DNA of 64,000 bases from Sphingomonas hylomeconis. Its GTDB lineage: Bacteria; Pseudomonadota; Alphaproteobacteria; Sphingomonadales; Sphingomonadaceae. The notes under the pieces were generated by a model. It saw only the letters and a program-made list of their open reading frames with translations. It was not told the DNA's origin and searched no databases. The number at the start of each line of letters is the position of its first letter. Position 1 is the first letter of the stretch. The stretch is from positions 124,001-188,000 of the forward strand of contig NZ_JANQBK010000017.1 in the NCBI RefSeq assembly GCF_025370105.1, read 5' to 3'. This document shows, piece by piece, positions 26,300-34,259 of this stretch. The position numbers and the translations under genes are program-made.

Positions 26300-26860
26300 A
26301 TGACGGCGACATATCGGCCTGAGTTCGAAGCCGCTCTCCGTACCTTTGCGCGGGCCAGCGCGATCATGGTTGCCCAAGGGTTCGAGGCGCCGATCCTGGT
26401 CGGCGGCGCTGCGGTTGAAATATTCACCGCGAGCGCCGTTGCCACAGGCGATCTGGACGTTGTTACCGCGCGCCAGGAACGGTTCGAAGCGGCCCTGCGC
26501 GAGCTGGGTTTCGTCAAACCGTCCGGGCCGGGCATGTCCACCCGCGGCTGGATTCACGCCGAGTTACAATTATCGTTCGAGGTCGTGTCGACGGTATTGC
26601 TTGACGGGCTGGCGGATCGCGATCGCGTGGTTACGCTGGATTTTGGCGCGGACGGCATGGTTCGGATCATTTCCGTCGAGGACATGATCGCCGACCGCAT
26701 GGGCCAATTCGCATCGGGCACGGCACCCGAAATGCGGAAACAGGCGCGAGCCATGCTCGTTCTTCACAGCGACGTGGATCGGGCGTATCTGGCAGATCGC
26801 GTTATCGAGGAAACCGCTGGTGGCTATCGCATCGAAGACATCGAAACCGATCGCGTTTGA
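26300..26860 (+). CDS. nucleotidyltransferase-fold protein (DUF6036/AbiEii-like)
   Basis: 186 aa. ILVGGAAVEIFTASAVATGD, with the D51-L-D53 pair after a GG turn, is the core of minimal nucleotidyltransferase domains. A later ISVEDMIADRMGQF matches the helix that positions the third acidic residue. Such proteins transfer NMP groups to RNA or protein, and several relatives are toxins of two-gene systems. The next small gene overlaps it by 41 bases, which fits a paired module. It interrupts the stretch between grpE and the threonine synthase gene. Confidence 0.8.
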   Translation: MTATYRPEFEAALRTFARASAIMVAQGFEAPILVGGAAVEIFTASAVATGDLDVVTARQERFEAALRELGFVKPSGPGMSTRGWIHAELQLSFEVVSTVLLDGLADRDRVVTLDFGADGMVRIISVEDMIADRMGQFASGTAPEMRKQARAMLVLHSDVDRAYLADRVIEETAGGYRIEDIETDRV

Positions 26861-26996
26861 GGATTTCGCGGCTGACATGGCGCGGCGCAAGGCAGCGGTC
26901 GGCGACATCGATGTGCCGCGCAATGCGGGCAATCGCCGCACCGAAAGCAAGCGCGCGCTATTGAAGGCGCTAGGGGAAACGGGCGCGCGTTGGTAA
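26820..26996 (+). CDS. 58-aa basic partner of the nucleotidyltransferase
   Basis: GTG start at 26820, stop TAA at 26994-26996. The reading is MAIASKTSKPIAFEDFAADM, then ARRKAAVGDIDVPRNAGNRR and the end ESKRALLKALGETGARW. It is rich in Arg/Lys. The strong coding pattern continues after the nucleotidyltransferase stop at 26860, and the gene overlaps that gene by 41 bases. It may be the cognate small partner; no known domain is recognised. GGAAACCGC lies close upstream. Confidence 0.65.
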   Translation: MAIASKTSKPIAFEDFAADMARRKAAVGDIDVPRNAGNRRTESKRALLKALGETGARW

Positions 26997-28231
26997 ATAC
27001 GTCCGTGCTCAACGCCAACATCACGGTCGATCGGCCGAGCTTCGTCACGCATCTCGAATGTTCGCTGACCGGCGAGCGCTACGAGGCCGACCAACTGCAC
27101 GGCCTGTCGCGCGCCGGGCGGCCGTTGCTGGTGCGCTACGATCTGGCGTCGATCAGGGCGTTCCTGCCCAAGGCGATGCTCGAGGCGCGCGAGACCGATC
27201 TGTGGCGCTGGCGCGAATTGCTGCCGGTGCGGCGGACCGCCGACATCGTCAGCCTGGGCGAGATCGAGACGCCGCTGATCCCGTTGACCAAGTCCGGCGG
27301 GCCCAATGTGCTGGTCAAGGACGAGGGGCGCTTGCCGACCGGCAGCTTCAAGGCGCGCGGGCTGGTCATGGCGGTGGCGATGGCCAAGGCGCTGGGCGTG
27401 ACTAGGATCGCGATGCCGACCAACGGCAATGCCGGCGCGGCGCTTGCCGCTTATGCCACGCGCTGCGGGATCGAGACGATCGTGTTCTGCCCGGACGACA
27501 CGCCCGAGATCAACGTGCGCGAGATCGCGCTGCAGGGCGCGCGGGTGTACCGCGTCAACGGGCTGATCGACGATTGCGGGGCGATCGTCGCCAAGGGCGC
27601 GGCGCAGGGGCTGTGGTTCGATTTCTCGACGCTGAAAGAGCCGTATCGGATCGAGGGCAAGAAGACGATGGGGCTGGAACTGGCGGCGCAGTTCAACTGG
27701 CGCCTGCCGCAGAACATCTTCTACCCGACCGGCGGCGGCACCGGCCTGATCGGCATGTGGAAGGCGTTCGACGAGCTGGAGGCGCTCGGCTGGATCGGGG
27801 CGGAGCGTCCGCGGATGTTCGCGGTGCAGGCCGCCGGCTGCGCGCCGATCGTGCGCGCCTATGAGGCGGGGCTCGACCATGCCGAGCGCTGGGAGGATGC
27901 CGCGACCGTCGCGGCGGGGATCCGCGTGCCGAAGGCGGTGGGCGATTTCCTGATCCTGCGCGCGGTGCGCGCGAGCGGCGGCAAGGCGATGGCGGTGGGC
28001 GATCCCGCGATCCTGAAGGCGGTCGACGATGCGGCCAAGCAGGACGGGCTGCTGCTCTGCCCCGAAGGCGGGGCGACGCTGGCGGCGTATCGCGAGGCGC
28101 TGCGGCTCGGCTGGATCGACGAGGAGGAAAGCAGCGTGCTGTTCAACTGCGCGACCGGGCTGAAATATCCGATGCCGGCGGCGTATAAGGTGGTCGACCG
28201 CTTCGCCGAGATCGACCTGGCTGCGCTGTGA
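26990..28231 (+). CDS. thrC: threonine synthase (PLP-dependent)
   Basis: 413 aa from TTG 26990, which overlaps the stop of the 58-aa gene; GTG 27005 is a second possible start. It converts O-phosphohomoserine to threonine. The PLP lysine is in LPTGSFKARGLVMA, the phosphate-binding loop is PTGGGTGLIG, and TNGNAGAALAAYA is the usual substrate loop. The N-terminal ECSLTGERYEADQLHGLS is a zinc-ribbon-like lead of the short threonine synthase group. A relative (threonine dehydratase-type) cannot be fully excluded, but the lead sequence favours ThrC. Confidence 0.88.
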   Translation: MVNTSVLNANITVDRPSFVTHLECSLTGERYEADQLHGLSRAGRPLLVRYDLASIRAFLPKAMLEARETDLWRWRELLPVRRTADIVSLGEIETPLIPLTKSGGPNVLVKDEGRLPTGSFKARGLVMAVAMAKALGVTRIAMPTNGNAGAALAAYATRCGIETIVFCPDDTPEINVREIALQGARVYRVNGLIDDCGAIVAKGAAQGLWFDFSTLKEPYRIEGKKTMGLELAAQFNWRLPQNIFYPTGGGTGLIGMWKAFDELEALGWIGAERPRMFAVQAAGCAPIVRAYEAGLDHAERWEDAATVAAGIRVPKAVGDFLILRAVRASGGKAMAVGDPAILKAVDDAAKQDGLLLCPEGGATLAAYREALRLGWIDEEESSVLFNCATGLKYPMPAAYKVVDRFAEIDLAAL

Positions 28232-28234
28232 TCC

Positions 28235-28261
28235 TCGACGCCCCGGCGCAGGCCGGGGCGA
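28235..28261. terminator. GC-rich hairpin between convergent genes
   Basis: Stem CGCCCCGGC/GCCGGGGCG with a three-to-four-base loop, between the ends of thrC (plus) and the dioxygenase gene (minus). It is a half copy of the class B repeat and would end transcripts from either side; no T-run. Confidence 0.6.
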
Positions 28262-28265
28262 CGGT

Positions 28266-29432
28266 TCAGATCGTCTGCGCCCTGTTCTCGTCGCGGTGCT
28301 TCTTGAGATATTTCATGAACGGCGTGCCGCCGGTGCCGACATCGGGATCGTTGCCGGCCTCGGTGCTCGCCTGCTTGTTGATATAGCTGGCGGCATATTC
28401 GAGGTGGCGCGTGCGGAAGCGGGCGACCTGCTCGACACAGGCGTTGAACGCATCCTTCAATGACGAATGCTGACCGCGGGCGAACTCGCGCAGGTGGCTG
28501 GCGGCCTGCATGTCCTCGATGAAGGCGCGGTGCTTGAGCGGGCGATAGTGGTGCAGCTCAGCGAGAAATTCACGCAGTTCGTCATTGGTATGCTCGACCT
28601 GGTAGAGCGCATCCATCGCCGGCACGATCGAGCTTTGCGAGCCGGTCTGGCCGCGCAGCGCGCGCGGCTTGCCGCCGAACTTTGCGACGCCCTCGTAGAT
28701 CAGGCCGTCGGGCAGCGCGGGATTGTTCTTCCAGCCGTTGATGTACGGGCGCACGCGGTTGAAATAGACGTACGGGTCGCACCGCTCGATCATGCGATCG
28801 AAGATCGCGTTGATGCGGTCCCACACCTGGTTCATCTCGATCAGCATCGTCTCGACGGCGGCGGCGTCACCGGCATCGGCGGCGCGGACCAGATCGACAC
28901 CGAGCGCCAGCGCGCGCCCGGCCTCGGCCTCGATCGCGACATGGACGAGGACGAACCACGATTCGTCCTGCCCGCCGGCGAAATGCTGGTCCATCGCGAT
29001 ATTGCCGAGCGCGATCGGGCCGGACTTGTCGATCAGGAACCAATTGTCGAGCACATAGGCGGCATAGTTCATCACCGGCTCCAGCCCCATCGCGTCGCAC
29101 AGGGCGACATAGGGAATGGCAAGGTTGGCGGGCAATGCGGCGGGCGCCGCCGACTCGCCCCACACATAGGCCTGGACGAGGAAGGAATAGCGCACCATCG
29201 CGACGTTGATCTGCTCCTCGCTGGCAGTTTCGAGAAAGGCCGGAACGTCGGGGATCGGCAGCGCATGCAACCAGTGGCGCAGCCGGCCGGTGGAGATCAG
29301 CGCTGGCAGCATCGCTGCGGCATCCTCGATCTCGTCGAACATCTCGGGCAGCGCGATCGCGTCGATTTCATGCTGCGACAGGTACCCGCGCTCGGCGGAC
29401 AGGCCGTATTGGTGGAGATCGTGGAGAGGCAT
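28266..29432 (-). CDS. indoleamine 2,3-dioxygenase-like heme protein
   Basis: 388 aa, near the length of IDO proteins. The family opens the indole ring of tryptophan to N-formylkynurenine. Visible landmarks are YGLSAERGYLSQHEIDAIALP at the start, SYVW-type core IALGNIAMDQHFAGG, and the C-terminal helix FRTRHLEYAASYI, where H343 is the likely proximal heme ligand (human IDO1 uses H346). No kynurenine-pathway gene is nearby, so the pathway link is open. It is transcribed toward thrC. Confidence 0.8.
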   Translation of the reverse strand: MPLHDLHQYGLSAERGYLSQHEIDAIALPEMFDEIEDAAAMLPALISTGRLRHWLHALPIPDVPAFLETASEEQINVAMVRYSFLVQAYVWGESAAPAALPANLAIPYVALCDAMGLEPVMNYAAYVLDNWFLIDKSGPIALGNIAMDQHFAGGQDESWFVLVHVAIEAEAGRALALGVDLVRAADAGDAAAVETMLIEMNQVWDRINAIFDRMIERCDPYVYFNRVRPYINGWKNNPALPDGLIYEGVAKFGGKPRALRGQTGSQSSIVPAMDALYQVEHTNDELREFLAELHHYRPLKHRAFIEDMQAASHLREFARGQHSSLKDAFNACVEQVARFRTRHLEYAASYINKQASTEAGNDPDVGTGGTPFMKYLKKHRDENRAQTI

Positions 29433-29537
29433 CAGCTGGTTCCCGCGAATTTGGTATCTTCTGATACCGTCCTAGGCGCTTTGCCGGGCAATGGGAACGG
29501 TGGCGCGCGACATGGCTGCTGGGCGGCAGAGGACGCG

Positions 29538-29999
29538 CTACGCGCGCGTGCCGAACGGCAGGATGCTCTCGTACCGCTCGAGCGATGGCGCGCCGCTGAC
29601 GGGGCAGCCGCAGCGCAGCAGGAAGGCATGGCGGACAATCTCGGCCTGCTGCTCGATGCCGTAGCGGTTGAGCGGGAGGCCGGGGCGGATGGCATAATCG
29701 TAGCGGCAGAAGGGATGGCGCTTGAGCGGCAGCACGATGCCGCGCTGGTGCTGCCAGATATGCGTCATTTCGTGGATGAACAGGCCCTGGTCGGTAAGCG
29801 GCGCCGAAGCGAAATCGTCGCGATAGAGCGTGCCCTGCGGGTGGAAGTGGATGTTCCCGCGCGGCGCCATGACGGTGTCGCGCGGCTGGAAGAAGGCCCA
29901 TTTCTTCTGGACAATGCGCACCGGGGCATAATCGATCGCGCCGCCGAACACGGAACGCGCGAGGCTGGTTTCGGCTGGGGTGAGCGAGCGGGTGGTCAT
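29538..29999 (-). CDS. HExxH metalloprotein ('vgr-related' type)
   Basis: 153 aa. LFIHEMTHIWQHQRG (HEMTH at 76-80) is a zinc-binding HExxH motif. The flanks (DYAPVRIVQKKW, NIHFHPQGTLYRDDF, YDYAIRPGLPLNRYGIEQQAE) fit the small proteins often labelled 'vgr-related' in sphingomonads. It could be a metallopeptidase. A third metal ligand may be E in IEQQAEI. There is no Vgr spike domain. The role is unknown. Confidence 0.8.
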   Translation of the reverse strand: MTTRSLTPAETSLARSVFGGAIDYAPVRIVQKKWAFFQPRDTVMAPRGNIHFHPQGTLYRDDFASAPLTDQGLFIHEMTHIWQHQRGIVLPLKRHPFCRYDYAIRPGLPLNRYGIEQQAEIVRHAFLLRCGCPVSGAPSLERYESILPFGTRA

Positions 30000-30058
30000 G
30001 GTGTTGCGAGGCTACTCTCACGCAGTCGTCAGGCTGACGGGAGTGAGGGAAACGCCCC

Positions 30059-30514
30059 TCATTCCTTCGGCGGCGCGTCGCCGGCGGCGATGGCGATGGC
30101 CTTGCGTTCGAAGCGCACGCCGTTGCCGAACTGGAACACCAGCGGCACGATCGAGCCGCGCTTGATCCCCGGATTCATGTCGAACAGCATGACGTGGCGG
30201 CCGCCGGGGGCGAATTCGATCGTCGCGCCGGCCGGCACGGCGACCGAACCGATCGGCTTCATGCTCGCCATCGACCCGCTCTTCATGCTTTCGTGCATTT
30301 CCGCACGGATCGCGACGGTGCTGCCGACGCTGATCAACGTCGCGTCGGATTGCCCGCCATGCAGCGTGAAATAGGCCGCGGCCGGATTGCCCTTCACCGC
30401 GGCCAGCCGGACATAGCCGTGATCGGCATCGAGCGCGGGCGGGGGGCTGCACGCGCCCAACATCAGGCCGGGCAGCGCGAGCATGGGAAGAAGCACGGAC
30501 ATAACAAGACGCAA
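30059..30514 (-). CDS. PCu(A)C copper chaperone, lipoprotein
   Basis: 151 aa from TTG 30514 (GGGAG nine bases upstream gives a signal peptide with a positive start); ATG 30502 is the alternative. The lipobox is LMLGAC. The copper-binding pattern is HESM, then MASMKPIG and RHVMLFDM, i.e. the H(M)X10MX21HXM motif of PCu(A)C proteins, which deliver Cu(I) to cytochrome oxidase in the periplasm. No Sco gene is adjacent. It lies divergent from dnaK. Confidence 0.88.
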   Translation of the reverse strand: MRLVMSVLLPMLALPGLMLGACSPPPALDADHGYVRLAAVKGNPAAAYFTLHGGQSDATLISVGSTVAIRAEMHESMKSGSMASMKPIGSVAVPAGATIEFAPGGRHVMLFDMNPGIKRGSIVPLVFQFGNGVRFERKAIAIAAGDAPPKE

Positions 30515-30567
30515 GGTGGGATTCTCCCGCTTCGGGATGGAACAAGCGACTCTAGGCACGGGCAAAT

Positions 30568-30595
30568 CTTGCGGCAAGCGAAAGCCCCCCTATAT
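30568..30595 (+). promoter_or_regulatory. sigma-32-type heat-shock promoter for dnaK
   Basis: CTTGCG (30568-30573), 13 bases, then CCCCTATAT (30587-30595) fits the heat-shock consensus CTTGAA-N13..15-CCCCATNT. It lies 87-114 bp before the dnaK ATG. Inference from motif only. Confidence 0.7.
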
Positions 30596-30681
30596 CGCCT
30601 TCAGTGAGTGCCGCGGTGCCGATGAAAATTGGTTCCGCGGCCAATGGGCTTTTTTATCAAAGACGGGGACCTGACAGGACC

Positions 30682-32586
30682 ATGGCTAAAGTAATCGGTA
30701 TCGATCTCGGCACGACCAATTCCTGCGTTTCGGTGATGGAGGGCGGCAAGCCCAAGGTGATCGAGAATGTGGAAGGCGCGCGCACGACGCCGTCGATCGT
30801 TGCCTTCGCCAAGGACGGCGAGCGGCTGGTCGGCCAGCCGGCCAAGCGCCAGGCGGTGACCAATCCGGAAAACACGATCTTTGCGGTGAAGCGCCTGATC
30901 GGCCGCCGGTTCGACGATCCCGTGACCAAGAAGGACACGGAGCTGGTCCCGTACAAGATCGTCAAGGGCCAGAATGGCGATGCCTGGGTCGAGGCCGGCG
31001 GCAAGGATTACAGCCCGTCGCAGATCAGCGCGTTCACGCTGCAGAAGATGAAGGAAACCGCCGAGGCGTATCTCGGCGAGACCGTGACGCAGGCGGTGAT
31101 CACCGTGCCGGCCTATTTCAACGACGCGCAGCGCCAGGCGACCAAGGATGCCGGGCAGATCGCCGGCCTCGAAGTGCTGCGCATCATCAATGAGCCGACC
31201 GCGGCGGCGCTGGCCTACGGCCTCGACAAGGACACCAACAAGACGATCGCGGTCTATGACTTGGGCGGCGGCACGTTCGACATCTCGATCCTCGAGATCG
31301 GCGACGGCGTGTTCGAAGTGAAGGCGACCAACGGCGACACGTTCCTGGGCGGCGAGGATTTCGACGACAAGATCCTGCGTTTCCTGGCCGACGACTTCAA
31401 GAAGGCCGAAGGCATCGACCTGACCAAGGACAAGCTCGCGCTGCAGCGCCTCAAGGAAGGCGCCGAAAAGGCCAAGATCGAGCTCAGCTCGGCCGCGACG
31501 ACGGAGGTGAACCTGCCGTTCATCACCGCCGACCAGAACGGGCCGAAGCATCTCGTCAAGACGATCACGCGCGCCGATCTGGAGCGGATGGTCGAGGACC
31601 TGATCCAGCGCACGCTCGAGCCGTGCCGCAAGGCGCTCAAGGATGCCGGGCTGAAGGCCGATGCGATCAACGAGGTCGTGCTGGTCGGCGGCATGACGCG
31701 CATGCCCAAGGTGCGCCAGGTGGTGAAGGACTTCTTCGGCAAGGAGCCGCATTCGGGCGTCAACCCGGATGAGGTCGTGGCGATGGGCGCGGCGATCCAG
31801 GCCGGCGTGCTGCAGGGCGACGTCAAGGACGTGCTGCTGCTCGACGTGACCCCGCTGTCGCTCGGCATCGAGACGCTGGGTGGCGTGTTCACCCGCATGA
31901 TCGATCGCAACACGACGATCCCGACCAAGAAGTCGCAGACCTATTCGACTGCGGACGACAACCAGGGCGCGGTCACCATCCGCGTGTTCCAGGGCGAGCG
32001 CGAAATGGCCGCGGACAACAAGATGCTCGGCCAGTTCGACCTGGTCGGCATTCCGCCGGCGCCGCGCGGCGTGCCGCAGATCGAGGTCACGTTCGACATC
32101 GACGCCAACGGCCTGGTCAACGTCTCGGCCAAGGACAAGGGCACTGGCAAGGAGCAGCAGATCCGCATCCAGGCATCGGGCGGCCTCAGCGAGAAGGACA
32201 TCGACCAGATGGTCCGCGACGCCGAGCAGTTCGCCGAGGACGACAAGAAGCGTCGTGCCGCGGCCGAGGCCAAGAATAATGCCGAGAGCCTGGTCCATTC
32301 GACCGAGCGCCAGCTCGCCGAGCATGGCGACAAGATCGATGCCGGCCTGAAGGGCGAGATCGAGACCGCGATCGCCGCGACCAAGACCGCGGTCGAGGGT
32401 GGCGATCCGGAGGACATGAAGACCAAGTCGGAAGCGCTCGGCCAGGTGGCGATGAAGCTCGGCCAGGCGATCTACGAGAAGCAGGCGCAGGAGCAGGCGT
32501 CCCCTGCCGCGGACGATGCGGAAGCGCCGAAGGAAGACGTGGTCGACGCCGAATTCTCGGAAGTCGACGACAGCAACAAAGCGTAA
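30682..32586 (+). CDS. dnaK: chaperone DnaK (Hsp70)
   Basis: 634 aa. [20 protein letters not shown] is the ATPase start; [33 protein letters not shown] and [15 protein letters not shown] are the three Hsp70 signatures; the substrate domain has [18 protein letters not shown]. The C-terminal tail is acidic ([11 protein letters not shown]). It folds and protects proteins with DnaJ and GrpE. An in-frame extension upstream is not needed: AGGA precedes this ATG. Confidence 0.99.
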   Translation: MAKVIGIDLGTTNSCVSVMEGGKPKVIENVEGARTTPSIVAFAKDGERLVGQPAKRQAVTNPENTIFAVKRLIGRRFDDPVTKKDTELVPYKIVKGQNGDAWVEAGGKDYSPSQISAFTLQKMKETAEAYLGETVTQAVITVPAYFNDAQRQATKDAGQIAGLEVLRIINEPTAAALAYGLDKDTNKTIAVYDLGGGTFDISILEIGDGVFEVKATNGDTFLGGEDFDDKILRFLADDFKKAEGIDLTKDKLALQRLKEGAEKAKIELSSAATTEVNLPFITADQNGPKHLVKTITRADLERMVEDLIQRTLEPCRKALKDAGLKADAINEVVLVGGMTRMPKVRQVVKDFFGKEPHSGVNPDEVVAMGAAIQAGVLQGDVKDVLLLDVTPLSLGIETLGGVFTRMIDRNTTIPTKKSQTYSTADDNQGAVTIRVFQGEREMAADNKMLGQFDLVGIPPAPRGVPQIEVTFDIDANGLVNVSAKDKGTGKEQQIRIQASGGLSEKDIDQMVRDAEQFAEDDKKRRAAAEAKNNAESLVHSTERQLAEHGDKIDAGLKGEIETAIAATKTAVEGGDPEDMKTKSEALGQVAMKLGQAIYEKQAQEQASPAADDAEAPKEDVVDAEFSEVDDSNKA

Positions 32587-32603
32587 GTCAGCACATGCGT
32601 GCC

Positions 32604-32637
32604 CCCCGTCACTCCGCGATCCGCTGGAGTGACGGGG
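32604..32637. terminator. 12-bp hairpin between dnaK and dnaJ
   Basis: Perfect stem CCCCGTCACTCC (32604-32615) and GGAGTGACGGGG (32626-32637) with a ten-base loop. No T-run. It could partly terminate, or stabilise the dnaK message, lowering dnaJ relative to dnaK. Confidence 0.65.
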
Positions 32638-32653
32638 CGGGCGGGGGCCAAGA

Positions 32654-33766
32654 ATGACCACCGAAGTCGATTTTTACGAACTGCTCGAAGTCGAGCGGAC
32701 CGCCGATGATGCGACGATCAAATCGTCGTATCGCAAGCTGGCGATGAAATTCCATCCCGACAAGAATGCCGGCTGCAAGGACAGCGAAGGCAAGTTCAAG
32801 GCGATCAGCGAGGCCTATGAATGCCTCAAGGATCCGCAGAAGCGCGCGGCCTATGACCGGTTCGGGCACGAGGCGTTCCGCAATGGCGGCGGCGGTGGCG
32901 GCGCGCAGGATTTTGGCGGCTTCAGCGACATTTTCGAGAATATCTTCGGCGAATTCATGGGCGGGCAGCGCGGCGCCCAGCGCGGCCCACGGCGTGGCGC
33001 GGATCTGCGCTACGACATGGAGATCACGCTGGAGGACGCGTTCCGCGGCAAATCGACCGACGTGACGGTCGACGTGTCGGCGGTGTGCGACACGTGCGAC
33101 GGCAGCGGCGCGACGCCGGGCACCAGCGTCAAATCCTGCGCGACCTGCGCCGGGCACGGCAAGGTGCGCGCGCAGCAGGGCTTCTTCGTGGTCGAGCGTA
33201 CCTGCCCGACCTGCCACGGCCAGGGCGAGGTGATCGCCGATCCGTGCCGCACCTGCCGCGGCGAGGGGCGTGTCGAAAAGACCAAGACGCTGACGGTGAA
33301 CATTCCGCCCGGCGTGGACGAGGGCACGCGCGTGCGCCTGACCGGCGAGGGCGAGGCCGGTGCGCGCGGGGCACCGCCGGGGGATCTGTACATCTTCCTG
33401 CACGTCGCGCGGCATTCGATCTTCGAGCGCGAGGGCACGACGCTGTTCGCGCGCGCGCCGATCAGCTTCACCACCGCGTCGCTCGGCGGCGAGATCAGCA
33501 TTCCCGGCGCCGATGGCGAACTGCACACGATCAAGATCCCGGCCGGGACGCAGAGCGGCCGCGAGCTGCGCCAGCGCGGTGCCGGCATGCCGGTGCTGCA
33601 GGGCCGCGGGCGCGGCGATCTGGTGGTGCGGATCGAGGTCGAGACACCGACCAAATTGTCGGCCAGGCAGAAGGAACTGCTCGAACAGTTCCGCGCGACC
33701 GAGAATGGCGACTGCAACCCGCAGACCACGGGCTTCTTCCACAAGGTGAAGAGCGCACTGGGGTAA
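32654..33766 (+). CDS. dnaJ: chaperone DnaJ (Hsp40)
   Basis: 370 aa. The J domain holds the HPD motif in AMKFHPDKNAG; a Gly/Phe region (FRNGGGGGGAQDFGGF) follows; the zinc domain has four CxxCxGxG repeats: CDTCDGSG, CATCAGHG, CPTCHGQG, CRTCRGEG. It stimulates the DnaK ATPase and delivers clients. 67 bp after dnaK, read from the same transcript. Confidence 0.98.
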   Translation: MTTEVDFYELLEVERTADDATIKSSYRKLAMKFHPDKNAGCKDSEGKFKAISEAYECLKDPQKRAAYDRFGHEAFRNGGGGGGAQDFGGFSDIFENIFGEFMGGQRGAQRGPRRGADLRYDMEITLEDAFRGKSTDVTVDVSAVCDTCDGSGATPGTSVKSCATCAGHGKVRAQQGFFVVERTCPTCHGQGEVIADPCRTCRGEGRVEKTKTLTVNIPPGVDEGTRVRLTGEGEAGARGAPPGDLYIFLHVARHSIFEREGTTLFARAPISFTTASLGGEISIPGADGELHTIKIPAGTQSGRELRQRGAGMPVLQGRGRGDLVVRIEVETPTKLSARQKELLEQFRATENGDCNPQTTGFFHKVKSALG

Positions 33767-33793
33767 CGGGGCGGCTGCGTTCGCGTTACTGTC

Positions 33794-33825
33794 ACCGCTA
33801 CCCCCGGCGTTCGCCGGGGTGGCGG
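33794..33825. repeat. class B half repeat, probable dnaJ terminator
   Basis: CCGCTACCCCCGGCG TTCG-type hairpin: ACCCCCGGCG pairs with CGCCGGGGTGG. It matches one arm of the class B elements at 41734-41845 and 53893-53993. It lies 28 bp after the dnaJ stop. Confidence 0.65.
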
Positions 33826-33927
33826 CTGGTGCGATGACGGCGCACGAGCGCGTTCAACAGAAGAGAATTTCGTGATCCCGCCGGCCTTGTCCGCCCCCAT
33901 TCGCAGGGGGCGGGCTTGGCCGATGGA

Positions 33928-34011
33928 TCAGGCGGCGAAAATCGCCCCGACCACCAGCGTCTGGGCCGCAAGCGCCAGCACAACGCTGACGACGGCTTCA
34001 AAACTACGCAT
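33928..34011 (-). CDS. 27-aa membrane micropeptide
   Basis: Short gene below the usual size limit: MRSFEAVVSVVLALAAQTLV, then VGAIFAA, stop TGA at 33928. It would form one membrane helix with a single Arg at the N-terminus. GGAGA seven bases before the ATG supports translation, and the frame is closed on both sides. Sphingomonads carry similar tiny hydrophobic proteins, as far as I recall. Function unknown. Confidence 0.5.
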   Translation of the reverse strand: MRSFEAVVSVVLALAAQTLVVGAIFAA

Positions 34012-34097
34012 GGTGAGGTCTCCGTGCCGGGAAATGCCGGCACCGGCCTATCTATAGATTGTTGCGTGCTGTCGCAATTTTGTAACAAGTCGTCGCA

Positions 34098-34110
34098 GAT
34101 GCAGATTCTG
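34098..34110. promoter_or_regulatory. palindrome TGCAGATTCTGCA upstream of the micropeptide
   Basis: Thirteen-base palindrome with six-base arms TGCAGA/TCTGCA, about 90 bp upstream of the micropeptide start. It could be a regulator site; no family can be named. Confidence 0.35.
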
Positions 34111-34126
34111 CAATCGTGTGTTCAGC

Positions 34127-34257
34127 GGGGCGGGGCGGGGACCGATTGGTTGCTTCCAGCCGAGCGGGCGGGATGGCGGGCCGACACCGCGGTCGTTGCG
34201 TTGCCGGCCCGCCCCCTCCGTCGCGCTGCGCGCGCCACCCCCCGTGCCGGGGAGGAT
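34127..34257. repeat. class A intergenic palindromic repeat, degenerate 5' arm
   Basis: Right half is close to the other copies (CCCCCTCCGTCGCGCTGCGCGCG, then CCCCGTGCCGGGGAGGAT) and inner GGCGGGCCG/CGGCCCGCC pairs. The left outer arm is reduced to CGGGGCGGGGCGGGGACC. It ends 3 bp from the purB stop. Confidence 0.8.
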
Positions 34258-34259
34258 CT

